A DNA stretch of 64,000 nt from an uncultured Winogradskyella sp. (lineage in GTDB: Bacteria > Bacteroidota > Bacteroidia > Flavobacteriales > Flavobacteriaceae), in contig NZ_CANMIW010000001.1 in NCBI RefSeq assembly GCF_947498005.1, positions 372,001-436,000 of the forward strand, read 5' to 3'. Below the pieces are notes generated by a model. It had not been told where the DNA came from, did not search any database, and was given only the letters and a program-made list of their open reading frames with translations. Both the position numbers and the translations under genes were made by a program. The stretch's first letter is position 1, and every line of letters begins with the position of its first letter. Below, in pieces: positions 47,205 to 55,188 of the stretch.

Positions 47205-48155
47205 TTAAGAAGTCTTTAATTGAAGGAAAACAGGGAAATGATCGCTATATCCACCTGTATATTTTCTACCTACAAAGGTTCTAAATGGCTGTCCCTTAAA
47301 TTTACCTTTATATTGAGTAAGAAACTTACTGTTAAACACTTCAGCGTTGTGATAAATTAATGAAGAACTACTAACATCAAAAAAATTGGTTGAAAATAAA
47401 ATTTGATCAAACATATTCCATTGAAAATTATGATTTAGGCTGCCATTACTTCTAGACCAAACCGTTTTAAAAGGATTAAATAAATTACCTTGTTCTTGCA
47501 GTGATAGTATGCTTTTACTATTTGGGTTATCATTAAAATCACCCATTACTATAATTTTAGCTTCAGGTTTTTCTTCTTTTAGTTTTTTAATTATTGATAT
47601 TACAACGTTAGCTGCGGCAATACGTTTAAATTCAGTTTCTTTTTCACCCTCTCTTTTTGAAGACCAATGATTTACAATTACGTTAATATTTTCGTTATTC
47701 AATAGACCTTGTACTAACAATACGTCTCGTGTATAATCTTGTTCTCCTTTGTCGTTTTCTAGATAAACTGAAAATGTTTCAGAATTTATAACTTGAAAAC
47801 GATCGCTTTTGTAGATTAGCGCTACATCAACTCCGCGTTCGTCCATAGAATCATAATGTATATAGCTATAATTTTCCTCAATAAGATTTTTACTGTTAAC
47901 TAAATCTTTTACTACTTTTTCGTTTTCAACTTCAGCTAAACCAATTATGTCAGGAGCGGAATTAGAGTTCTCGTTTCCTATTTTAGAAATTACTGTTCCT
48001 AATTTCAATAGTTTTTTTTGATAACGCTTCGGTGTCCAGCGTTTTAAGGAATTCGGTAAAAAATCATCATCATGAGTTAAAGGGTCGTTTTTGGTATCAA
48101 ATAAGTTTTCAATATTATAAAACGCTAAAGTGTAAATTTCAGGATTATTAATCAT
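47205..48155 (-). CDS. Endonuclease/exonuclease/phosphatase family protein
   Basis: 316 residues. EEP-fold motifs: FYNIENLFDTKNDP, GLAEVENEKVV (metal Glu), NVIVNHWSSKREGE, IIVMGDFNDNP and the C-terminal GYSDHFPVFLQL with the catalytic Asp-His. No signal peptide visible. Members cleave phosphodiester bonds in DNA, RNA or lipids; the substrate is not evident. Divergent from hflX with 72 bases between starts. Confidence 0.88.
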   Translation of the reverse strand: MINNPEIYTLAFYNIENLFDTKNDPLTHDDDFLPNSLKRWTPKRYQKKLLKLGTVISKIGNENSNSAPDIIGLAEVENEKVVKDLVNSKNLIEENYSYIHYDSMDERGVDVALIYKSDRFQVINSETFSVYLENDKGEQDYTRDVLLVQGLLNNENINVIVNHWSSKREGEKETEFKRIAAANVVISIIKKLKEEKPEAKIIVMGDFNDNPNSKSILSLQEQGNLFNPFKTVWSRSNGSLNHNFQWNMFDQILFSTNFFDVSSSSLIYHNAEVFNSKFLTQYKGKFKGQPFRTFVGRKYTGGYSDHFPVFLQLKTS

Positions 48156-48185
48156 GGATTAAATATAGGTTTTTATAATGTTACA

Positions 48186-48212
48186 TTGAAATGATTCAAT
48201 TGTTTAACTTTG
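48186..48212 (+). promoter_or_regulatory. Candidate promoter of hflX
   Basis: TTG (48186-48188), 16 bases, TAACTTTG (48205-48212). The start site would fall about 10 bases before ATG 48228. Confidence 0.55.
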
Positions 48213-48227
48213 TACTTTAATTAATTT

Positions 48228-49439
48228 ATGATAGAAAAAAAAGATATTGCCTTAGAGAAAGTCGTTTTAATTGGTATCATTACTCAAGATCAAGATGAGG
48301 AGACCTCTAAAGAGTATTTAGACGAATTAGAATTTTTGACCTATACTGCAGGTGGTGAGGTTGTAAAACGTTACACGCAGAAAATGAGTATGCCTAATCC
48401 TAAGACCTTTATTGGTACGGGAAAAATGGAAGACGTCACTAAGTTTGTTAAGGAAAATGACATAGGAACAGTAATTTTTGATGATGAATTATCACCTGCT
48501 CAAGAGCGAAATATTAGTAAAATTCTAAATTGTAAAATTTTAGACAGAACTAATCTTATCCTAGATATTTTTGCGCAACGTGCCCAAACGAGTTATGCAA
48601 GAACGCAAGTAGAATTAGCGCAATGCGAATATTTGTTGCCTAGATTAAAAGGTATGTGGACTCACCTAGAACGACAAAAAGGTGGAATTGGTATGCGCGG
48701 ACCTGGAGAAACTGAGATTGAAACAGATAGACGTATTGTACGTGATAAAATATCATTATTAAAATCCAAGATTAAAACCATTGATAAGCAAATGGCTGTA
48801 CAACGTGGTAATCGTGGAAAAATGGTGCGTGTTGCCTTGGTTGGCTACACCAATGTTGGGAAATCTACTTTGATGAATGTTATTAGTAAAAGTGACGTTT
48901 TTGCTGAGAATAAATTATTTGCAACTTTAGATACAACAGTAAGAAAAGTAGTTATCGGGAATCTACCTTTTTTAGTTAGTGATACTGTTGGTTTTATAAG
49001 AAAATTACCAACCCAATTAGTAGAATCTTTTAAGAGTACGTTAGATGAAGTACGCGAGGCAGATTTATTATTACACGTTGTAGATATATCGCACACCAAC
49101 TTTGAAGAACATATAAATTCTGTAAATCAGATTTTAGACGATATAAAAAGCAAGGATAAGCCTACTATCATGGTTTTTAATAAGATTGATGCTTATGAGC
49201 CAGAGCCTTTTGATGACGATGATTTGATTGCGGAACGAACGGAAGCAAATTATTCTATTGACGAGTGGAAACGAACTTGGATGAATAGAGTTGGAGATAA
49301 TACTTTATTTATCTCTGCATTAAATAAGGAGAACATGGAAGAGTTTAGAAAACGAGTTTATAAAGAAGTAAGAGAAATACATGTAACACGATTTCCTTAT
49401 AATCACTTCTTATATCCTGATGTTGAGGATATAGAATAA
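48228..49439 (+). CDS. hflX: Ribosome-associated GTPase HflX
   Basis: 403 residues. N-terminal HflX domain (EYLDELEFLTYTAGGEVV, KMSMPNPKTFIGTGK, FDDELSPAQERNI), the linker motif GGIGMRGPGETEIETDRR, then a GTPase domain: G1 GYTNVGKSTL, G3 DTVGFIRKLP, G4 NKID. HflX rescues stalled 70S ribosomes under heat stress. Normal length. Confidence 0.97.
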   Translation: MIEKKDIALEKVVLIGIITQDQDEETSKEYLDELEFLTYTAGGEVVKRYTQKMSMPNPKTFIGTGKMEDVTKFVKENDIGTVIFDDELSPAQERNISKILNCKILDRTNLILDIFAQRAQTSYARTQVELAQCEYLLPRLKGMWTHLERQKGGIGMRGPGETEIETDRRIVRDKISLLKSKIKTIDKQMAVQRGNRGKMVRVALVGYTNVGKSTLMNVISKSDVFAENKLFATLDTTVRKVVIGNLPFLVSDTVGFIRKLPTQLVESFKSTLDEVREADLLLHVVDISHTNFEEHINSVNQILDDIKSKDKPTIMVFNKIDAYEPEPFDDDDLIAERTEANYSIDEWKRTWMNRVGDNTLFISALNKENMEEFRKRVYKEVREIHVTRFPYNHFLYPDVEDIE

Positions 49440-49463
49440 CTATTAAATTAAAACTATATAAAT

Positions 49464-49497
49464 AAAAAAAGAGGTCTCATTAAGACCTCTTTTTTTA
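49464..49497. terminator. Bidirectional terminator between hflX and the DUF3078 gene
   Basis: AGAGGTCT and AGACCTCT pair, flanked by seven A and seven T. It serves two convergent genes. Confidence 0.9.
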
Positions 49498-49514
49498 TTC
49501 TAAATAAGTTTGAT

Positions 49515-50459
49515 TTAGAACTTGTAGCTTAAACCAAATGTATAATATGACTGTAACTTGTTATCAAGATTATCAAATGTTGGTTCAGCGTCAGTTCCTG
49601 CTGGATCCCATTGATTGAAGGCGTAATTAAGTGCTTCTTGCTGATTGCTTCTTAAACCAAAATCAAAACCAACACCAATCATTTTCCAAAGTGTGTAGCT
49701 AAACGAGTTAGTCCATGTCCAGTTTGATAATTCACTAGATTTGTAACTCTGGAATGTAGAGAAGTTTGTCTTAAAGTTTATTGCTCCAATTTGTCTAGTA
49801 TAATCCGCAACAATTTTTGCACCCATAGAAGATTCAAAAACAGCATCATTTTTAGCAAATACAAAGTTGTAGTTTAATGGGTGAATCACTACTATTAAGT
49901 TTTCAATAGGAGTCCAAGTAGCACCAACACCAACGTCTAAATACCCAGGATCATTAAAGTTGTCTAAAAGCGTAGTTCTATATTCCATTAACCCAGAAAT
50001 AGCCCATGTTTTGCTTAAATTTCTACCATAAAGAGATGAGATGTTGAAAACGTCTGTACCGTTTTTGAAGCTATCGTCATCGTCATCATCATTTTTGTCA
50101 TCAAACTTTATCCAGTTTAAGTTAGTTAATAAAGAGTTTCTCCAAAAATATTTGTCTTCAATTTTATTAGCAAATGCATTTAATGTAATACCAAAACTAC
50201 CAGAAGCTAAATCTGGAGTTCCTTGACCGTACCAATTGCTAAAATTAGAAAGGCTACCACCAATGGTACCAAAAGCACCTGTTCTCCAGCCTGGTAAAGC
50301 ATCTATTTGTGCTTGTAAAGCGTTTGCTTCTCCTTGAAATTTGTCAGCTTCAGCTTGTTTTTCAGCTTTTTGAGCTTCCAATTCTTCTTTTGTTTGAGCA
50401 AATGCAACCGTAGTTACAGCAAATAATAAAAGAAGGGAAAAAAGTAATTTCTTGTTCAT
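49515..50459 (-). CDS. DUF3078 outer-membrane protein
   Basis: 314 residues. Signal peptide (LLFSLLLLFAVTTVAFAQ), a short Lys/Glu/Ala-rich coiled coil (KEELEAQKAEKQAEADKFQGEA, about 23-50), then a beta-barrel-like region with WRTGAFGTIGGSLSNFSNWYGQG and an aromatic C-terminus SYYTFGLSYKF. An Asp run (DDDDDD about 127) may bind cations. Function unknown; it sits beside DUF2480 and the suf genes in many Flavobacteriia. TATATTTG at 50507-50500 is a probable -7 box. Confidence 0.8.
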   Translation of the reverse strand: MNKKLLFSLLLLFAVTTVAFAQTKEELEAQKAEKQAEADKFQGEANALQAQIDALPGWRTGAFGTIGGSLSNFSNWYGQGTPDLASGSFGITLNAFANKIEDKYFWRNSLLTNLNWIKFDDKNDDDDDDSFKNGTDVFNISSLYGRNLSKTWAISGLMEYRTTLLDNFNDPGYLDVGVGATWTPIENLIVVIHPLNYNFVFAKNDAVFESSMGAKIVADYTRQIGAINFKTNFSTFQSYKSSELSNWTWTNSFSYTLWKMIGVGFDFGLRSNQQEALNYAFNQWDPAGTDAEPTFDNLDNKLQSYYTFGLSYKF

Positions 50460-50499
50460 AATGGATTAAATTTTAATAAAATAATTTGTAATTAATTTG

Positions 50500-50507
50500 C
50501 AAATATA
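50500..50507 (-). promoter_or_regulatory. TAnnTTTG -7 box of the DUF3078 gene
   Basis: TATATTTG on the minus strand, 41 bases before ATG 50459. No -33 TTG at the expected spacing. Confidence 0.5.
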
Positions 50508-50585
50508 AGTGATTATTAGATTTAGTTCTTTTTTTTTCAATTAAATCACCATTCTTAAGACACTTGAAATTTATTAAGGTCACTT

Positions 50586-51098
50586 TTATTTTTTACTTTT
50601 CTTGAATAAAGGCACGGAAGAGCATGCTTCTCCAAACATAATAGATTTTGCAATTGGCTTTAGTTTTTGGGTTAACAAAATTAAAGCGTTGGAAGGCACA
50701 GGTTTGTGAGAGCATCCTTTAATAATTACAGGTAAGTTATTATAAATGGAAAGATCTAATTTTGAAATAATATCATTATATAATACCGTTTCTAAATCTG
50801 ATAAAGAACCAATAAGGGATAATTTAGCATATGATTGAAGCTCAATTGAGATTAACATGTACGCCCAATCTGGTACAATTGCATCAGTAGAGCAATGCAA
50901 AGCAACAAAACAATCTTGGTATTGTGACCAATTATGTTCTGCAACAAATACTCTAAAGTCTTTTTCCCTTAGTACTAAACCTTCAAGTAACCAATCTTTT
51001 ATATCAAAAAGAATGCGCCTTCCTTCGGGATAGTAATCTTCTAAGTCAATAACTTTTAGCTTACTATTTGTGACTCTGTTAATTATTTCTCCTTTCAT
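50586..51098 (-). CDS. DUF2480 family protein
   Basis: 170 residues, cytoplasmic. It reads as the family does: GEIINRVTNSKLKVIDLEDYYPEG at the start, WLLEGLVLREKDFR and HCSTDAIVPDWAYMLI in the middle, and a Cys-containing C-terminus (GEACSSVPLFKK). Function unknown. It lies downstream of the SUF genes on the same strand, which is its usual place in Bacteroidota, so an auxiliary role in Fe-S metabolism is conceivable. Confidence 0.8.
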   Translation of the reverse strand: MKGEIINRVTNSKLKVIDLEDYYPEGRRILFDIKDWLLEGLVLREKDFRVFVAEHNWSQYQDCFVALHCSTDAIVPDWAYMLISIELQSYAKLSLIGSLSDLETVLYNDIISKLDLSIYNNLPVIIKGCSHKPVPSNALILLTQKLKPIAKSIMFGEACSSVPLFKKSKK

Positions 51099-51173
51099 AA
51101 ATCTTAATAACTATATACTCAATGATTACTAGGATAATATTTTATTGATTGAAAGTTCTTAAACAATTAGGCT

Positions 51174-51500
51174 CTACAACATTCCAAGTTCTAACTTAGC
51201 CTCTTCACTCATTAAGTCTTGCGTCCATGGTGGATCAAAAGTAATTTCTACTTCAGCATCTTTGACTTCGTTAAGTGATTTAACTTTCTCTTCAACTTCT
51301 AATGGCAATGTTTCAGCAACAGGGCAGTTTGGTGTAGTTAACGTCATTAAAATTTTAACTTCAAAATCTTCGTTTACAAAAACATCGTAAATTAAACCAA
51401 GTTCGTAAATATCTACTGGGATTTCAGGATCGTATATGGTTTTTAGTACTCTAAGAATTTTTTCTCCTAAAACTGCTGTATCTATGGTTGCATCGCTCAT
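51174..51500 (-). CDS. sufT: SufT/MIP18-type Fe-S assembly factor (DUF59)
   Basis: 108 residues. The DUF59 core is intact: TIYDPEIPVDIYELGLIYDV, LTTPNCPVAE with the conserved Cys, and ITFDPPWTQDLMSEEAKLELG. SufT-like proteins help mature Fe-S proteins. It lies 76 bases after sufE on the same strand. Confidence 0.88.
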   Translation of the reverse strand: MSDATIDTAVLGEKILRVLKTIYDPEIPVDIYELGLIYDVFVNEDFEVKILMTLTTPNCPVAETLPLEVEEKVKSLNEVKDAEVEITFDPPWTQDLMSEEAKLELGML

Positions 51501-51576
51501 GGCAAATTATATTTTTTGTTCCTATAAAAATAGGAGTGATATTAATAAATATTAGATTTTTATAAAAAAAATCTAA

Positions 51577-51999
51577 TTAATTAAGTTGTGTTTGGTATGC
51601 TATGGCATACATTTTTAATTGTTTTATCATACTAACTAAGCCATTGGCTCTTGTAGGTGACAAATGTTCTTTTAAGCCTATTTGATCTATAAAATCAGTA
51701 TTTGCTTCGAGAATATCTTTTGGATGTTGGTTAGAAAAAACTCTAATCAAAATAGCAATGATTCCTTTTGTAATTATGGCATCACTATCTGCAGTAAAGT
51801 TTACCTTTTCCTCATCCATATTGGCATGGACCCAAACTTTGCTTTGGCAACCTTTGATTATATTATCTTCGGTCTTATATTTTTCCTCAATTAAAGGTAA
51901 GTCCTTTCCGAGGTCAATCATATACTGGTAGCGTTCCTCCCAATCTTCAAACATAGAAAACTCGTCAATAATTTCGTTTTGTACTTCTTCAATAGTCAT
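51577..51999 (-). CDS. sufE: Cysteine desulfuration protein SufE
   Basis: 140 residues. The acceptor Cys51 is in NIIKGCQSKVWV, with the family's ITKGIIAILIRVFSNQ helix and a C-terminal GLKEHLSPTRANGL. It accepts persulfide from SufS and enhances its activity. sufS lies upstream with one lipoprotein gene between. Confidence 0.95.
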   Translation of the reverse strand: MTIEEVQNEIIDEFSMFEDWEERYQYMIDLGKDLPLIEEKYKTEDNIIKGCQSKVWVHANMDEEKVNFTADSDAIITKGIIAILIRVFSNQHPKDILEANTDFIDQIGLKEHLSPTRANGLVSMIKQLKMYAIAYQTQLN

Positions 52000-52038
52000 A
52001 GTCTCATTCTTTTGTGCAAAATTACGAAATCGTTAGTT

Positions 52039-52857
52039 TTAATCCGTGTTTTCTTTAATGGATAACACTTTATTAACTAAAGCCATTATAGCACTTGGAG
52101 GATTACCATGATCAAATGTTGGCGTCATATATTCGATATCGCCAATAATTATGGCTAAAGATGCGTGCAAAGCACCATCTGTTTGATGACTTGTAGAAGG
52201 CGGAATTAAATCTTGAATTGTTTCAACATCTATTGCGTTTATTAATTCAGTAATTGCATTCCAATCTTTGGCATCAGTTGAAAATGTGCTAATATCTTGG
52301 AGGCCTTTGTCATTTGATAATAAAACGTTTGTTTTTGAAATTGAAACAAAATTATATGTCGTTTTAGAACTCGTAACATATTTTACTGCAGTCTTATCAT
52401 TAACCTCAGTTGTTGCAGTACTTTTTTTTGAAGAAGCCATTACATTGCTTCCTTTTATAAGAATAGATTCATCAATAGAAAATGAAATGGAATTTTCGTT
52501 AATAGAATATGAGTTAACTGAATTTAAAGCCTTTAAAAATTGACGTTCTACAACTGAAGCCGTTCCTGGGCAGAATTTCTTAGACGCACCAATATTTTGA
52601 AAAGTTAGCGTATTATTTTCTAATGTGTAATTGCCAAAAAAGCTATTACAACCTGCAAATCCAGTAACTTTATTTGATGCTTCATCAAAATTAATAGTGA
52701 TTTTGTTTGAAGACACATCCATGTCTTTAACATTTACAATGTAATAAGTTCCAGAGAGCGAGGTTTGCATTTTTTTGCTGTTTTCAATCGCTTTTTTTGA
52801 TGAATCACAAGAATTCAACGTTGTTAAAAGCATAAATAAACTTAGTAAAATTTTCAT
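52039..52857 (-). CDS. META/HslJ-domain lipoprotein
   Basis: 272 residues. Lipoprotein signal KILLSLFMLLTTLNSC (lipobox Cys17). A META domain follows (about 36-130): LSGTYYIVNVKD, ITINFDEASNKVTGFAGCNSFFGNYTLE and FCPGTASVVERQFLKAL. The C-terminal part (about 160-272) is less typical (LINAIDVETIQDLIPPSTSHQTDGALHASL). HslJ-like proteins affect envelope stress and drug resistance. It is inserted between sufS and sufE on the same strand, which is unexpected for an envelope lipoprotein. Confidence 0.82.
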   Translation of the reverse strand: MKILLSLFMLLTTLNSCDSSKKAIENSKKMQTSLSGTYYIVNVKDMDVSSNKITINFDEASNKVTGFAGCNSFFGNYTLENNTLTFQNIGASKKFCPGTASVVERQFLKALNSVNSYSINENSISFSIDESILIKGSNVMASSKKSTATTEVNDKTAVKYVTSSKTTYNFVSISKTNVLLSNDKGLQDISTFSTDAKDWNAITELINAIDVETIQDLIPPSTSHQTDGALHASLAIIIGDIEYMTPTFDHGNPPSAIMALVNKVLSIKENTD

Positions 52858-52902
52858 CTATAAAGTGTTTACTACTGTAAGTTACATATTTAATGCCAAA
52901 GT

Positions 52903-54117
52903 CTAAGAGAGCATCATAATCGCTTTCTTCAAGGCTACAATAAAAGCGTCAATTTCTTCTTTGGTATTATAAAACATAAAGGATGCTCTAATGGTTCCTG
53001 GAATTTTATAAAAATCCATAATGGGTTGCGCACAATGATGACCAGTACGCACAGCAATTCCCATTTTGTCTAAGATGGTTCCTATATCATAAGGATGAAT
53101 AGTCCCAACGTTAAAAGAAATTACAGAGGTTTTTTCTTTTGCGGTACCGTAGATTTTTAAACCTTCAATTTGTTGTAATTGTTCAGATCCGTAGTCTAAA
53201 AGTTCTTGTTCGTATTTGGCTATGTTTTCAAAACCAATATTATTCATGTAATCAATGGCAGCTCCAAACGCAATACCACCGCAAATGTTTGGTGTACCAG
53301 CTTCGAATTTGTGAGGTAAACCTGCGTAGGTTGTTTTTTCAAAAGAAACTTCTGCAATCATTTCGCCTCCACCTTGGTAAGGTGGTAATTTGTTTAGCCA
53401 TGCTTCTTTCCCATAAAGCATGCCGACACCTGTAGGTCCGCATAATTTATGTGCAGAACACACATAGAAATCAACATCTAATGCTTGAACGTCTGGTTTA
53501 ATATGCGGACAAGATTGTGCACCATCTACTAAAACAGCAGCTCCAACCGCATGTGCTTTTTCTATAATATATTCAATAGGATTAATAGTCCCTAAGGCAT
53601 TTGAAATATGGTTAACAAAAACCAATTTGGTGTTTTCATTTAGAAGTGCATCATAGTCAGAAAGGATTAATTCGCCATTTTCATTCATAGGAATCACCTT
53701 TAAACTTGCACCTGTACGCTCGCAAAGCATTTGCCATGGCACAATATTACTGTGGTGTTCTAATGCTGAGACTATAATTTCATCGCCTTTTTTCAAAAGA
53801 GAAGAAAATCCGTTAGCAACTAAATTGATACTATGCGTTGTACCAGAAGTGAATATGATTTCATGACTTTCTTTCGCATTAAAGTGATTCTGAATTTTAA
53901 TACGTGCTTGCTCATAAGCATCAGTCGCTTCTTGGCTTAAACTATGTACACCTCTATGGATATTAGCATTGAAATTACTGTAATAATCTACAATAACGTC
54001 AATAACCTGTTGTGGTGTTTGCGAAGTTGCTGCATTATCGAAATATATGAGTGGTTTCCCGTTAACTGTTCTGTTGAGAATGGGGAAGTCTTTTCTTATT
54101 TTTTGTACGTCTAACAT
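52903..54117 (-). CDS. sufS: Cysteine desulfurase SufS
   Basis: 404 residues. Class V aminotransferase fold: YFDNAATSQTPQQV, NIHRGVHSLSQEAT, VDGAQSCPH, the PLP lysine in CSAHKLCGPTG, and the persulfide Cys in TGHHCAQPIM. It supplies sulfur for Fe-S clusters together with SufE. TATCTTTG at 54143-54136 may be its -7 box, which would let it be expressed independently of sufABCD. Confidence 0.96.
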   Translation of the reverse strand: MLDVQKIRKDFPILNRTVNGKPLIYFDNAATSQTPQQVIDVIVDYYSNFNANIHRGVHSLSQEATDAYEQARIKIQNHFNAKESHEIIFTSGTTHSINLVANGFSSLLKKGDEIIVSALEHHSNIVPWQMLCERTGASLKVIPMNENGELILSDYDALLNENTKLVFVNHISNALGTINPIEYIIEKAHAVGAAVLVDGAQSCPHIKPDVQALDVDFYVCSAHKLCGPTGVGMLYGKEAWLNKLPPYQGGGEMIAEVSFEKTTYAGLPHKFEAGTPNICGGIAFGAAIDYMNNIGFENIAKYEQELLDYGSEQLQQIEGLKIYGTAKEKTSVISFNVGTIHPYDIGTILDKMGIAVRTGHHCAQPIMDFYKIPGTIRASFMFYNTKEEIDAFIVALKKAIMMLS

Positions 54118-54210
54118 GGGCTTAATTCCTAGTTACAAAGATACAACGCATTGTTCTTAAAGAAAAACTTATAAGTATTCATTAAACTTTTTAACATACA
54201 TTTTATTAGG

Positions 54211-54231
54211 ATACATTTTTATAAAATGTAT
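54211..54231. promoter_or_regulatory. Palindrome upstream of padR, candidate operator
   Basis: ATACATTTTTATAAAATGTAT is a perfect 9-base inverted repeat with a 3-base centre. PadR regulators bind ACAT/ATGT-type palindromes. TATATTTG (54229-54236), a -7 consensus, overlaps it, so autoregulation is plausible. Confidence 0.5.
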
Positions 54232-54240
54232 ATTTGTGAT

Positions 54241-54573
54241 ATGTATAGTAAAGAATTAACAAAAGGAACATTGCAACCGATCATTTTAAAGCTTATAAAT
54301 GAAAAGGGTAGAATGTATGGTTACGAGATTACACAAGAAGTGAAAATGATGACTTCAGGGAAAATAGATATTTCAGAAGGTGCTTTGTATCCGATTTTAC
54401 ATAAGCTTGAAGCGAAAAAGGTCTTAGAAACGGAAAAAATTTTTATCGGTAAGCGTGTTAGGAAATATTATAAAGTAACTAAAGAAGGGAAGAAGATGGT
54501 AGAGACTGTAACTGAAGAAATCAATGATTTTATTGAAACCTTAAATTTAATTTTTAATCCAAAACCGATATAA
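54241..54573 (+). CDS. PadR family transcriptional regulator
   Basis: 110 residues from ATG 54241. An in-frame ATG at 54226 lies inside the palindrome and beside the -7 box, so the second start (MYSKELTKGTLQPIILKLI) is preferred; it also matches the family start. Winged helix: MYGYEITQEVK, ISEGALYPILHKLEAKKVLE, RKYYKVTKEGKK. In Bacteroidota such PadR genes head operons of HAAS-type membrane proteins, as here: the next gene starts 2 bases after the stop. Confidence 0.93.
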   Translation: MYSKELTKGTLQPIILKLINEKGRMYGYEITQEVKMMTSGKIDISEGALYPILHKLEAKKVLETEKIFIGKRVRKYYKVTKEGKKMVETVTEEINDFIETLNLIFNPKPI

Positions 54574-54575
54574 TC

Positions 54576-55004
54576 ATGGAATTATCAGAAAAGCATATCG
54601 CGTTTATTGAGAACAGTTTGTCTTTATACGGTGTGAAAAACATTGAATTAAGGGATGATTTACTAGACCATATCTGCACATTTATAGAAAATCAAGATTC
54701 CGATGATTTCAATAAACTGTATCAGCAAGCCTTACAGAAATTTGGTGGTTACACTAGTTTTCAGAATTTACAATTGGAAACTAATCATCAAAAATTAGCT
54801 AAAGAAATCATTACTGTAAATAAGGTGAAATTCTCTGTTGGATTTTTAGTCATCCTATTATTGGTAGTCAGCTTAGTTTTTCAAATTATGGACTGGCCTT
54901 ATGCAAATGCTTATCTACTTGGTGCAATTATAGTTTCAGTACTTGTGATACTTCCTGCTCATTTTTATGCAGCTTATAAAAAATCTATTCATAAATATTC
55001 ATAA
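54576..55004 (+). CDS. HAAS-like membrane protein of the PadR operon
   Basis: 142 residues. The N-terminal half is a soluble helical domain (LRDDLLDHICTFIENQDSDDFNKLYQQALQKFGG, about 20-57) like the HAAS/permease-prefix domains that accompany PadR regulators. The C-terminal half has two membrane spans around DWPYANAYLLGA, ending HFYAAYKKS. The DWPYAN turn resembles the span-turn of GldL-type proteins. Likely role: sensing or relaying a membrane signal to PadR; unproven. Confidence 0.72.
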   Translation: MELSEKHIAFIENSLSLYGVKNIELRDDLLDHICTFIENQDSDDFNKLYQQALQKFGGYTSFQNLQLETNHQKLAKEIITVNKVKFSVGFLVILLLVVSLVFQIMDWPYANAYLLGAIIVSVLVILPAHFYAAYKKSIHKYS

Positions 55005-55014
55005 ATCATTTATC

Positions 55015-55188
55015 ATGAAAAAATCATTCTACATCCTCGGATTTATTACTTTTTTTATTCTCGGTATTGGTGCTATGTTCGAGTTTTTGACTTGGCCATA
55101 TAGAGGTATCATTGTTTTTATTGGCTTTCTATTTCTTAATTTCGGATTGATTCCTACTTATTTTTATCAAAAATATAAGCAATGTTAA
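55015..55188 (+). CDS. Small two-span membrane protein of the PadR operon
   Basis: 57 residues. ATG 55015 was chosen because an in-frame ATG at 54967 lies inside the preceding gene. Two membrane spans flank a TWPYRG turn (FYILGFITFFILGIGAMFEFLTWPYRG), ending PTYFYQKYKQ. It matches the membrane half of the preceding gene (WPY turn, then P-x-x-F-Y-x-x-Y-K), so it looks like a shortened duplicate. Its stop overlaps the next start. Confidence 0.68.
   Translation: MKKSFYILGFITFFILGIGAMFEFLTWPYRGIIVFIGFLFLNFGLIPTYFYQKYKQC

Noticed and set aside
54967-55014. Upstream ATG for the 57-residue membrane protein
   Set aside because: It lies inside the preceding gene and adds a polar stretch before the membrane spans; ATG 55015 fits better.
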